64,000 bases of DNA from Nitrospirota bacterium (lineage in GTDB: Bacteria; Nitrospirota; Nitrospiria; Nitrospirales; Nitrospiraceae), in assembly GCA_030682135.1 (NCBI GenBank), contig JAUXQT010000053.1:108832-172831 (forward strand), given 5' to 3'. Numbering within the stretch: the stretch's first letter is position 1; each line of letters begins with the position of its first letter. The position numbers were made by a program, and so were the translations under genes. Shown here one piece after another: positions 8,754 through 20,118 of the stretch. Below the pieces are notes generated by a model that did not search any database, had not been told where the DNA came from, and saw only the letters and a program-made list of their open reading frames with translations.

Positions 8754-10574
8754 ATGAGTATCCTGGCAAATAAAGATACCTATGTGGTCATTCAGGGCGG
8801 TGTCGCCGGTGTGAACGCCGCGCGCCGGATGGCCGAGTTTTGCTACCTGATCAAACGCTCGCTGAACGTGTTGGCCTTTGTCTATCCGCCCGATGCCGGC
8901 AAGACCCACGAAATTCCGTACGGCAGCGGTCTGGTGACCGTCCCCATCTATAAGACTGTCGCGGAAGCCACCAAGCACCATTCCCAGATCAACACCAGTC
9001 TCGTCTACATCGGTGCGGATCGTGCGCTGAAGGGCGGAATGGAAGCCTTGGACGACTCGCACATCAAGGTGGTCTCCATGATCACCGAGGGTGTGCCTGA
9101 AAAGGATGCCAAGATCCTGGGCCGCCATGCGACCAAGCTCGGGAAGGTGTTCAACGGCCCTTCGTCGATCGGCATTGTCTCAGCCGGTTCCTGCCGCCTT
9201 GGCGTGATCGGCGGCGCCTTCGACAACCTGGTGCTGTCGAAGCTCTACCGTGAAGGTTCTTTTGGCGTCATCACCAAGTCTGGCGGTCTCTCCAACGAAA
9301 TTATCTGGATCTGTTCGCAGTTTGCCGACGGTATTACGACAGCCATTGGAATCGGCGGCGATGCCTATCCGGGAACCGACTATGTGAGTTATCTCGAGAT
9401 GTTCGAGAACGATCCCCAGACGAAGGCGGTCATCATTGTCGGCGAAATGGGTGGCGATCTCGAAGAACGGGCCGCCGAGTGGTACGGCGCGAAGAAGCGG
9501 CGCGTCAAGTTGATGGCCGTGGTCTCCGGCTTCTGCCAGGAGAGCCTGCCGAAGGGCATGAAGTTCGGTCACGCCGGCGCGAAGGAAGGCTTGAAGGGCG
9601 AAGGGTCGGCCCGTGCCAAATCCGATGCTCTGAAAAATGCCGGTGCGACTGTCCCGGCGACATTCGGGGCCTTGGGCCCGGCGATCAAGGAAGCCTATCA
9701 GGAGATGTTGAAGTCCGGTCAGGTGAAGGAGCCGGTCGAGCCGGCCTCACTGCCGAAATTGCCCAAGAGCATTGAAGCGGCGATGAAGGCCGATGAAGTG
9801 ATGGTGGCCCCGCTGATCCGTACCACTATCAGCGATGACCGCGGCGACGAACCCTGCTACGACGGATACCCGGCTTCCGAGCTCATCAATAAAGGCTACG
9901 AAATCCCCCACGTCGTGGGACTGTTGTGGGACAAGCGGCTGATTTCCAAACAAGAAGCTGAAATCATCAAGCGTATCATGATGCTCTCGGCCGATCATGG
10001 ACCCTGCGTCAGCGGGGCCTTGGGGACGATCATCGCGGCCTGCGCCGGGATCGGACTGTCCCAGTCGGTGGCGGCAGGCTTGATCATGATCGGCCCCCGC
10101 TTCGGCGGCGCCGTGACCGATGCCGGACGCTTCTTCAAACATGCGGTCGACAATAAAATGACGGTGGACGAGTTCCTGGTCTATATGAAGAAGAACCATG
10201 GCCCTGTCCCAGGGATCGGCCATCGCGTGAAGAGCTTGCGCAATCCTGACAAGCGGGTGAAAGAGCTGGTCGGATACGTCAAGAGTTTGAACATGAAGAC
10301 GCCGTGCCTCGATTTTGCGCTCGAAGTGGAAAAGATCACGTCGGTGAAGAAGGACAACCTGATCCTCAACGTGGACGGCACGATGGCAGCGGTGCTCGTC
10401 GATATCGGCTTCCCGGTCGACAGTTTGAACGGCTTCTTCATCCTCTCGCGCACGATCGGGTTGATCGGGCATTGGGTGGATCAGAAGCGTCAGGACAGCC
10501 GCTTGATCAGGCTGTTCGATTATTTGGTGAATTACGCGGCTCCCAAGCGCCGCGAAGTGCCGCCGCTGAAATAA
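8754..10574 (+). CDS. aclA: ATP-citrate lyase, large (alpha) subunit
   Basis: CoA-ligase-like half GKVFNGPSSIGIVSAGSCRLGVIGG...GHAGAKEG and citrate-synthase-like half HGPCVSGALGTIIAACAG...GIGHRVKSLRNPDKRV. Confidence 0.93.
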   Translation: MSILANKDTYVVIQGGVAGVNAARRMAEFCYLIKRSLNVLAFVYPPDAGKTHEIPYGSGLVTVPIYKTVAEATKHHSQINTSLVYIGADRALKGGMEALDDSHIKVVSMITEGVPEKDAKILGRHATKLGKVFNGPSSIGIVSAGSCRLGVIGGAFDNLVLSKLYREGSFGVITKSGGLSNEIIWICSQFADGITTAIGIGGDAYPGTDYVSYLEMFENDPQTKAVIIVGEMGGDLEERAAEWYGAKKRRVKLMAVVSGFCQESLPKGMKFGHAGAKEGLKGEGSARAKSDALKNAGATVPATFGALGPAIKEAYQEMLKSGQVKEPVEPASLPKLPKSIEAAMKADEVMVAPLIRTTISDDRGDEPCYDGYPASELINKGYEIPHVVGLLWDKRLISKQEAEIIKRIMMLSADHGPCVSGALGTIIAACAGIGLSQSVAAGLIMIGPRFGGAVTDAGRFFKHAVDNKMTVDEFLVYMKKNHGPVPGIGHRVKSLRNPDKRVKELVGYVKSLNMKTPCLDFALEVEKITSVKKDNLILNVDGTMAAVLVDIGFPVDSLNGFFILSRTIGLIGHWVDQKRQDSRLIRLFDYLVNYAAPKRREVPPLK

Positions 10575-10645
10575 GTGCTGAGTAGCGAGTGCTGAGTGCT
10601 GAGCAGCGGATCTGTTATCCGCACTCAGCACTCAGGACTCAGAAC
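10574..10645. repeat. Intergenic hairpin with tandem AGTGCTGAG arms
   Basis: AGTGCTGAGTAGCGAGTGCTGAGTGCTGAG...CACTCAGCACTCAGGACTCAG. Confidence 0.85.
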
Positions 10646-10664
10646 CTCTAAGGAGCGAACTGTC

Positions 10665-12911
10665 ATGTCGATCGATCTGGCTAAAAATCTCTATGCGAAG
10701 ATGCCCGATGTGTTTGCCAAAGCCCGGAAGAAGTTCGGGCGTGGTTTGACGCTGGCGGAGAAGATCCTCGTTTCACATGCCGACAATTTCGATACCCAGA
10801 CGTGGGAGCGCGGCAAGGCGATGTTGGCCTTGCGCCCCGATCGTGTGGCGATGCAGGATGCGACGGCCCAGATGGCCATGCTGCAATTCATGCAGGCCAA
10901 CAAGAAGCAAGCGGCCGTCCCGAGCACTATCCATTGCGATCACTTGATCCGTGCCGAAATGGGCTCCGAGAAGGATCTGCTTCGTGCGGTGGACGAGAAC
11001 AAGGAAGTCTATAATTTTCTCGCCTCGGCGGCGAAGAAATACGGCATCGGTTTCTGGAAGCCTGGCGCTGGGATCATTCACCAGGTCGTGCTGGAGAACT
11101 ATGCGTTCCCCGGCAGCTTGATCATCGGTACCGATTCTCATACCCCCAACGGCGGCGGACTTGGTGGCTTAGCCATCGGTGTCGGCGGTGCGGATGCCGG
11201 CGAAGTCATGGCCGGTCTGCCATGGGAAGTGCTTCATCCGAAGCTGATCGGTATCCGCCTGACCGGCAAGTTGAGCGGCTGGACCTCGGCTAAGGACGTC
11301 ATCCTGTATCTTTGCGGCCTGCTCACGGTGAAGGGCGGAACGAACAAGATCGTCGAGTACTTCGGCCCAGGAGCCGAGACCATCAGTGCAACCGGTAAGG
11401 GCACGATCTGCAACATGGGCGCGGAGTTGGGCGCGACGACCTCCGTGTTCCCCTTCGACCAGAAGATGGTCGCCTATCTGAATATCACAGACCGGGCAGA
11501 GTTGGCCAATCTTGCCATTGCAAACAAGGCCTTGCTGGTGGCGGATCCAGAGGTCTATCAGACGCCTGAGAAATATTACGACCAGATCGTGGAAGTCGAC
11601 CTGTCGACGCTTGAGCCCCATGTGGTCGGGCCCCATACGCCAGACCTTGCGCGACCCATCTCCAAGATGGCGGCGGAAGCGAAGGAGAAGGGCTATCCGG
11701 TTGAGCTCAAGGCGGCCCTCATCGGCAGCTGCACCAATTCCTCCTATGAAGACATCAGCCGTTCGGCCCACATCGCTCAGCAGGGGTTGAGGGCCGGGCT
11801 CAAAGCGAAGGCCTCGTTTCTGGTGTCGCCAGGTTCCGAGCGCATTTATCACACGATGAAGCGCGACGGGTTCTTGGACACGTTTGAAAAGTTGGGTGGC
11901 ACGGTGTTGTCGAATTCCTGTGGCCCCTGTATCGGACAGTGGAAGCGGGCCGATGGCGTGAAGGGGAAAGCGGATTCGATCGTCAGTTCGTTCAACCGCA
12001 ATTTCCCTGGCCGCAACGACGGCATCAGTGAGACCTTGTCATTCCTTGCAAGCCCGGAAATTGTGACCGCTTATGCCATCTCGGGCGACTTGAATTTTGA
12101 TCCCGTCAATCAGACGCTTAAGGGCGCAGACGGCAAGCAGTTTAAGTTTGAGCCGCCGCAGGGTGAAGAACTTCCAGCCAAGGGCTTCGCGAAGGCTGAC
12201 GAAGGTTTTGTGGCGCCGGCCGCCAACGGAGATGGTTTGACCGTCGACATTCCGCCGACGAGCGAGCGGTTGCAATTGCTGCAGCCCTTCCCGCGCTGGG
12301 ACGGCAAAGATTTCGAAAAGCTCCCGTTGTTGATCAAGACCAAGGGCAAGACCACGACCGATCATATCTCTCCAGCCGGTCCCTGGCTCAAGTATCGAGG
12401 TCATCTCGACAAGATCAGCGACAACATGTTCCTGGGCGCGAACAATGCGTTCTTCCCGGAGCCCGGCAAGGGCACGGATGTGTTAACGGGGGAGACCGGC
12501 TTGACCATGGCGCAGATCGCCCGCCGCTATAAGGCGAAGGGGATCGGTTCGGTTGTGGTCGGAGATGAGAATTACGGCGAGGGCAGCAGCCGGGAACATG
12601 CCGCGATGTCTCCGCGATTCCTCAACGTGCGCGTGGTTATCACGAAGGGTTTTGCCCGCATTCACGAGACGAACTTGAAGAAACAGGGGATCTTGGCGTT
12701 GACCTTCGCTGACCCGAAGGATTACGAGAAGATTGAGCAACAGGACCGCATCAGCGTGACGGGGCTTAGCAGCCTGGCTCCCGGCAAACCGGTGCAGGTG
12801 ACGATACACAAGACGGATGGCACTTCGCTCACCATCCAGGCGAACCATAGCATCACCGATCAGCAGATTGCGTGGTTCAAGGCTGGTTCAGCGTTGAATG
12901 CGCTGAACTGA
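10665..12911 (+). CDS. acn: Aconitate hydratase
   Basis: MSIDLAKNLYAKMPDVFAKARKKFG...IIGTDSHTPNGGGLGGLAIGVGG; ALIGSCTNSSYEDISR; start placed after aaggagcg RBS (track ORF starts inside the repeat). Confidence 0.92.
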   Translation: MSIDLAKNLYAKMPDVFAKARKKFGRGLTLAEKILVSHADNFDTQTWERGKAMLALRPDRVAMQDATAQMAMLQFMQANKKQAAVPSTIHCDHLIRAEMGSEKDLLRAVDENKEVYNFLASAAKKYGIGFWKPGAGIIHQVVLENYAFPGSLIIGTDSHTPNGGGLGGLAIGVGGADAGEVMAGLPWEVLHPKLIGIRLTGKLSGWTSAKDVILYLCGLLTVKGGTNKIVEYFGPGAETISATGKGTICNMGAELGATTSVFPFDQKMVAYLNITDRAELANLAIANKALLVADPEVYQTPEKYYDQIVEVDLSTLEPHVVGPHTPDLARPISKMAAEAKEKGYPVELKAALIGSCTNSSYEDISRSAHIAQQGLRAGLKAKASFLVSPGSERIYHTMKRDGFLDTFEKLGGTVLSNSCGPCIGQWKRADGVKGKADSIVSSFNRNFPGRNDGISETLSFLASPEIVTAYAISGDLNFDPVNQTLKGADGKQFKFEPPQGEELPAKGFAKADEGFVAPAANGDGLTVDIPPTSERLQLLQPFPRWDGKDFEKLPLLIKTKGKTTTDHISPAGPWLKYRGHLDKISDNMFLGANNAFFPEPGKGTDVLTGETGLTMAQIARRYKAKGIGSVVVGDENYGEGSSREHAAMSPRFLNVRVVITKGFARIHETNLKKQGILALTFADPKDYEKIEQQDRISVTGLSSLAPGKPVQVTIHKTDGTSLTIQANHSITDQQIAWFKAGSALNALN

Positions 12912-15167
<2,256 letters not shown>

Positions 15168-15170
15168 AAA

Positions 15171-15248
15171 AGCCGTCAGTGGTCAGCTGTCAGCGGTCAG
15201 CCGGCGGGAAATCCGAAGGCTGAACGCTGATGGCTGAGAGCTGATAGC
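15171..15248. repeat. Intergenic hairpin with GTCAGC / GCTGA arms
   Basis: GTCAGTGGTCAGCTGTCAGCGGTCAGC...GCTGAACGCTGATGGCTGAGAGCTGATAGC. Confidence 0.8.
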
Positions 15249-15262
15249 GGATTTTGGAGACC

Positions 15263-15973
15263 ATGGCACAAGAAGACAGCAACGTTATCGATCAGCCGGA
15301 AGTCATCCGGCACAAGATGGTCACGGTTGAGATCGCCGGCAAAAAGTACGACGTGCCGGAGGGGATCACGATTATTAAGGCCCTCTGGTACTCCGGCCAG
15401 GAAGTCGTCCGAGGGGCCGGCTGTCTTGGTGGGTTCTGTGGCGCCTGCGCTGCCTACTATCGGACCAAGGACGACCCGAAAGTGCGAACCTGCCTGGCTT
15501 GCCAGATGGCGGTGCAGGACGGGATGTCGATCACGATGATGCCGCCGTTTCCTGCCCGCAAGGCGACCTACGACATTCAGGCGCTCAAAGATCCGAAACA
15601 AGATCTCTTCAATCTCTATCCCGAAGCGCCGCTCTGCCGGAACTGCAACGCCTGCACTGAAGCCTGCCCGCAGAAGATCGACGTGCGAGAGGGAGTCTGG
15701 AAAGCGGTCTTCGGCGATTTCAAAAGTGTGTCCGAGATGTTCATGGATTGCGTGATGTGCGGCATGTGCACGCCGGTTTGTATCGCGGACATCGCCCCCA
15801 ATCTGGTGGCCCTGTACGTGAGCCGGGCGCAGGGGGCTCATTTCACCGAGAAGCCTGCGGGCCTGGATACGCGCATCAAGGAAATTCAGGACGGCCGTTT
15901 TACGGATGAATGGGCCAAGATCCTCAAGATGACTGAGAAAGAACTGGCCGATCACTGCGCGACGGTCAAGTAG
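15263..15973 (+). CDS. Fumarate reductase/succinate dehydrogenase-type iron-sulfur protein
   Basis: GAGCLGGFCGACAAYY...CLAC (2Fe-2S), CRNCNACTEACPQ and CVMCGMCTPVC; adjacent to flavoprotein gene. Confidence 0.85.
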   Translation: MAQEDSNVIDQPEVIRHKMVTVEIAGKKYDVPEGITIIKALWYSGQEVVRGAGCLGGFCGACAAYYRTKDDPKVRTCLACQMAVQDGMSITMMPPFPARKATYDIQALKDPKQDLFNLYPEAPLCRNCNACTEACPQKIDVREGVWKAVFGDFKSVSEMFMDCVMCGMCTPVCIADIAPNLVALYVSRAQGAHFTEKPAGLDTRIKEIQDGRFTDEWAKILKMTEKELADHCATVK

Positions 15974-15980
15974 CCTAACG

Positions 15981-16053
15981 AGCCATCAGCCGTCAGCTCT
16001 CAGCTTCTGAAAATGAGGCAAAAGCTGAAGGCTGATCGCTGAACGCTGAAAGC
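15981..16053. repeat. Intergenic hairpin with CATCAGC/GTCAGC and GCTGA arms
   Basis: GCCATCAGCCGTCAGCTCTCAGCTTC...AAGCTGAAGGCTGATCGCTGAACGCTGAAAGC. Confidence 0.75.
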
Positions 16054-16059
16054 ACATTC

Positions 16060-17643
16060 ATGGACATTCATGCCCTTCAACAGATCGTACATCAGACGCG
16101 GGATGCTCGACGCAAACAGACCCTTCCTAAGCTCTCACCGGCCGATCGCGATCAACTGATCCATAAGTACCATCCGGACTTTCGGGCAAGCGCCTTCCGT
16201 CCGATCCGTTTCGGTCCCAATGTGGGGGACAAGACGGCGATTGAGCTGGCGACCTTGCTGGAGGGCGATAGCTCTATTGCCGACGGATTCGATCTGACGC
16301 CCCACTACACGACCGATGTGTTGGTGGTGGGCGGCGGTGGGGCTGGTTGTGCCGCAGCGCTTCATGCCCATGGAGCCGGCGCCAAGGTCATGCTGGCGAC
16401 GAAGCTTCGTCTCGGCGACTCCAACAGCGTCATGGCCCAGGGGGGCATGCAGATTTCGGTGGCGCCTGAAGACTCACCCGTGACGCACTTCGTGGATACG
16501 CTGAAGGGCGGCCACATGCAGAACGACCATCAGCTGCTCAAGGTGATGGTCGAAGAAGGTCCATCGATTGCGAAATGGCTCTTGAGCCTGGGTGTGTTGT
16601 TCGATCGTGACGGAGACGGCAACCTCCATGTCAAAAAAGGCGGCGGGAGCTCAAAGCCTCGCCTCCTGACCTGCTCCGACTACACCGGCCTTGAAATTAT
16701 GCGGGTGCTCAAGGACGAGGTCCTGAATCAAAAGATTCAGCTGCTCGAATTCTGCGCCGCGGTCGAGCTGACGAGCGACGAGAAGGGCCACTGCACCGGC
16801 GCCATTTTCAAAGACCTCGACAACCAGCGCCACGTCGTCGTGGCAGCCAAGTCGGTCATTCTAGCGACGGGCGGGATCGGCCGGCTCCATATCCAGGGGT
16901 TCCCGACCAGCAACCATTACGGCGCGACAGGCGACGGACTCTGCTTATCCTATCGGCTTGGCGCGAAACTCATGCATGTCGATACGTTCCAGTATCACCC
17001 CTCAGGCGCCGTCTATCCCGAACAGCTCATTGGGGCCTTGGTGACAGAAGGCATCCGGTCCGAAGGCGGACATTTGGTCAATGCGAAGGGCGAACGGTTC
17101 GTCAATGAACTGGATACCCGCGATGTCGTCTCGGCGTCGATTATTCGGGAATGCGAAGAGGGCAGGGGGATTCGAACCATGTCCGGGCGTATCGGTGTCT
17201 GGCTCGACACCCCGCTGCTCGATGCCGCAAGCGGCCCCGGTACGATGGAGAAGCATTTCCCCGCGATGATGCTGCAGTTCGAGCGGTTCGGCATCGATAT
17301 CAGCAAAGATCCTGTGTTGATCTACCCGACGCTGCATTACCAGAACGGCGGAGTGAAGATCGACACGAATTCAGAGACCGATGTGAAGAATCTCTTCGTG
17401 GCGGGAGAAGCATCCGGCGGATTGCATGGACGCAATCGTTTGATGGGCAACTCCCTGCTCGACTTGATGGTCTTTGGCAAACGGTCGGGATTGACGGCCG
17501 CGGCTCGTGCGGCTGCCATGCCACAGGGAAAATTAACGGTCGAGCATCTGAAAGGCTTCCGCGCCGAAGCGAAGAAGCATGGCAATGCGAGCGGTGTCGT
17601 CTCGCCTATGGTCCTGCCGGCATACACAAGAAAAGAGAGTTAG
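16060..17643 (+). CDS. Fumarate reductase/succinate dehydrogenase-type flavoprotein
   Basis: TDVLVVGGGGAGCAAALHAHGAGAKVMLATK; HPSGAVYPEQLIGALVTEGIRSEGGHLVNAKGERF; GEASGGLHGRNRLMGNSLLDLMVFG. Confidence 0.88.
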   Translation: MDIHALQQIVHQTRDARRKQTLPKLSPADRDQLIHKYHPDFRASAFRPIRFGPNVGDKTAIELATLLEGDSSIADGFDLTPHYTTDVLVVGGGGAGCAAALHAHGAGAKVMLATKLRLGDSNSVMAQGGMQISVAPEDSPVTHFVDTLKGGHMQNDHQLLKVMVEEGPSIAKWLLSLGVLFDRDGDGNLHVKKGGGSSKPRLLTCSDYTGLEIMRVLKDEVLNQKIQLLEFCAAVELTSDEKGHCTGAIFKDLDNQRHVVVAAKSVILATGGIGRLHIQGFPTSNHYGATGDGLCLSYRLGAKLMHVDTFQYHPSGAVYPEQLIGALVTEGIRSEGGHLVNAKGERFVNELDTRDVVSASIIRECEEGRGIRTMSGRIGVWLDTPLLDAASGPGTMEKHFPAMMLQFERFGIDISKDPVLIYPTLHYQNGGVKIDTNSETDVKNLFVAGEASGGLHGRNRLMGNSLLDLMVFGKRSGLTAAARAAAMPQGKLTVEHLKGFRAEAKKHGNASGVVSPMVLPAYTRKES

Positions 17644-17724
17644 TGCTGAGAGTTGAGTGCTGTGTGCTGAGAGGGGATACGTCTTTCCGTACTCAGGACT
17701 CAGCACGCAGGACTTAGGACTGAC
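17642..17724. repeat. Intergenic hairpin with AGTGCTGAG-type arms
   Basis: AGTGCTGAGAGTTGAGTGCTGTGTGCTGAG...ACTCAGGACTCAGCACGCAGGACTTAGGACT. Confidence 0.8.
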
Positions 17725-17742
17725 GCGACAAGAAGGAGCGAT

Positions 17743-18921
17743 ATGGACGTTCATGAGTTCCAGGCCAAGCAATTGTTCGGGCAATTCGGGATTACGGTTC
17801 CGCGCGGGAAAGAGATCACCTCACCCGAGGCGGGCGCCGCATGGGTGGCAGAGCTCAACACCCCGGTGTTTGTCGTCAAGGCGCAGATCCATGCAGGCGG
17901 CCGCGGTAAAGCCGGCGGTGTGAAGATTACGAAAGATAAGGCGGCTGTTCCAGGCTTGGTCAAGGAGCTCATCGGCAAGACGCTCGTCACCCACCAAACC
18001 GGTCCCAAGGGGCGGGAAGTGCGGCGATTGCTGATCGAAGAAGGCGCGGCGATTGCCAAGGAATTGTATGTGAGCATCGTCGTCGATCGGGATAGCGGAT
18101 GGCCTGTGTTTATCGCGAGCACAGAAGGCGGGATGGAGATCGAAGAGGTCGCCGCGCATACGCCGGAAAAGATCATTCGCGAAGCGATCGACCCGGCAGT
18201 CGGGTTCCAGGGCTACAACGGGCGGAACATCGCATTTGCGCTCGGGCTTCCCGCTATGGAACCAGCCGTGGTGAATCCCTTCATCCAGATGCTGGGGAAT
18301 CTCTATCGCATGTTCATGGAGAAGAATGCGGCGATGGTGGAGATCAATCCGTTGGTCATCACCAGCGACAAGAAACTCATTGCGCTGGACGGCAAGGTGT
18401 CGTTCGACGATAGCGCATTGTTCCGGCATGCCGATGTGCAGCAGATGCGAGACCTCCATGAAGAAGACCCGCTTGAAGTCGAAGCGGGCCAAAATAACTT
18501 GAACTACGTGAAGCTGGACGGCAACATTGGCTGTATGGTGAACGGCGCGGGCTTGGCCATGGCGACAATGGACGTGATCAAGCTGGCTGGGAGCGAACCG
18601 GCAAACTTCCTGGATGTCGGCGGCGGCGCCACCAAGGAAACCGTGGCGGCTGGATTCCGGATCTTGCTCAAGGACCCGAACGTCAAGGGCATTTTCATCA
18701 ACATCTTCGGCGGGATCGTGCGCTGCGAGCGGATCGCCAACGGAGTGATCGAAGCGGCCAAGGAAGTGAAGATCAATGTGCCGTTGGTCGTCCGACTCCA
18801 AGGGACGAACGCAGAAGAAGGCCGTAAGTTGCTGGCCGAGTCCGGCCTCAAGGTGGAGGTGGCGGACGATTTGTGGGAGGCGGCGCAAAAAATTGTGAAG
18901 TTGACGGGAAAAGCGGCGTGA
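17743..18921 (+). CDS. sucC: Succinyl-CoA synthetase beta subunit
   Basis: MDVHEFQAKQLFGQFGITVPRGKE...; GNIGCMVNGAGLAMATMDVIKLAG; NIFGGIVRCERIANGVIEA. Confidence 0.95.
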   Translation: MDVHEFQAKQLFGQFGITVPRGKEITSPEAGAAWVAELNTPVFVVKAQIHAGGRGKAGGVKITKDKAAVPGLVKELIGKTLVTHQTGPKGREVRRLLIEEGAAIAKELYVSIVVDRDSGWPVFIASTEGGMEIEEVAAHTPEKIIREAIDPAVGFQGYNGRNIAFALGLPAMEPAVVNPFIQMLGNLYRMFMEKNAAMVEINPLVITSDKKLIALDGKVSFDDSALFRHADVQQMRDLHEEDPLEVEAGQNNLNYVKLDGNIGCMVNGAGLAMATMDVIKLAGSEPANFLDVGGGATKETVAAGFRILLKDPNVKGIFINIFGGIVRCERIANGVIEAAKEVKINVPLVVRLQGTNAEEGRKLLAESGLKVEVADDLWEAAQKIVKLTGKAA

Positions 18922-18926
18922 TGAGT

Positions 18927-19025
18927 GGGGAGCGACAGGGTTAGGCCCTTTTGCTCCCGGAGCGCGCACGATCGGAATGTGCTCGCTCGACGGCCGCAGT
19001 CAGGGCCTTAACCCTGTCGCTCCCC
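18927..19025. repeat. Structured intergenic element with conserved core (family I, copy 1, inverted)
   Basis: Outer arms GGGGAGCGACAGGGTTAGGCCCT / AGGGCCTTAACCCTGTCGCTCCCC; core CGCGCACGATCGGAATGTGCTCG at 18963-18985. Confidence 0.85.
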
Positions 19026-19077
19026 TGGGGATGTTTTCCAGGCATAAGGGGACGAGTGGAAGAAAGAAGAGGACATT

Positions 19078-19950
19078 GTGAGCATTCTCGTTAATAAGCA
19101 TACGCGGGTGGTGGTGCAGGGGATTACGGGCAAGGAAGGCTCGTTCCATGCGACCCAGTGCAAGGCCTACGGGACGTTGGTGGTCGCGGGTGTCACGCCT
19201 GGCAAGGCCGGACAAGAGGTCGAGGGCATTCCGGTGTTCAATACGGTTCGCGATGCCGTGAAGAAATCGCAGTGCGATACCTCGCTGATTTTCGTGCCTC
19301 CGCCATTTTGCGCCGATGCGATTCTCGAAGCCGCCGATGCCGGCGTGAAGCTGATTATCTGTATTACCGAAGGCATCCCGGTAAACGATATGGTCAAGGT
19401 GAAGCGCGCCCTCTATGGCCGCGACGTCCGTTTGATCGGACCGAACTGCCCTGGCGTGATTACGGTCGATGAAGCGAAGATCGGCATCATGCCAGGTTTC
19501 ATCCATAAGAAGGGGATTGTCGGCGTCGTCTCCCGTAGCGGGACCCTTACCTATGAAGCGGTACATCAACTCTCGACGCTTGGCTTAGGTGAAACGACTT
19601 GCGTCGGTATCGGCGGCGATCCGGTCAATGGAACGGGTTTCGTCGATGTGCTGGCCCTCTTCGAGAAAGATCCCGAGACTCAGGGGATCGTCATGATCGG
19701 TGAAATCGGCGGCGACGCGGAAGAAAAAGCCGCTGCGTTCATCAAGAAGAACGTGAAGAAGCCGGTCGTGAGTTTCATCGCCGGAATCACGGCGCCTCCA
19801 GGCCGCCGTATGGGCCATGCCGGCGCGATTGTGTCAGGCGGAAAAGGCACGGCAGCTGAGAAAATGAAGACGCTCGAAGCGGCCGGTGTCCGGGTGGTGA
19901 AGAACCCGGCTGAAATCGGTCATGCGATCAAGCTGGCGCTCGGGCGGTAA
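19078..19950 (+). CDS. sucD: Succinyl-CoA synthetase alpha subunit
   Basis: GTG start; [56 protein letters not shown]. Confidence 0.95.
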   Translation: MSILVNKHTRVVVQGITGKEGSFHATQCKAYGTLVVAGVTPGKAGQEVEGIPVFNTVRDAVKKSQCDTSLIFVPPPFCADAILEAADAGVKLIICITEGIPVNDMVKVKRALYGRDVRLIGPNCPGVITVDEAKIGIMPGFIHKKGIVGVVSRSGTLTYEAVHQLSTLGLGETTCVGIGGDPVNGTGFVDVLALFEKDPETQGIVMIGEIGGDAEEKAAAFIKKNVKKPVVSFIAGITAPPGRRMGHAGAIVSGGKGTAAEKMKTLEAAGVRVVKNPAEIGHAIKLALGR

Positions 19951-20118
19951 GTCAGTTCTCGTCTCGTCGTCCATAAGATATTCAGTGAAGTGGGGATGGG
20001 TGAATGATCACTGCATCCCCACTTCTTATTTCAATCATTCTCTCCCCACTCATTCTCACTTCATCAGAGCCCAGTTATTTCCCTTCTACTGCCCTGCTAT
20101 TCGTGTTAGGTTAGCCAC

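Noticed and set aside
9747-10631. 294-aa minus-strand ORF antisense to aclA, and similar ones at 20485-21462, 28190-29059, 30081-30965 and 52098-53042
   Set aside because: All mirror well-supported coding genes on the opposite strand; no independent RBS or domain evidence.
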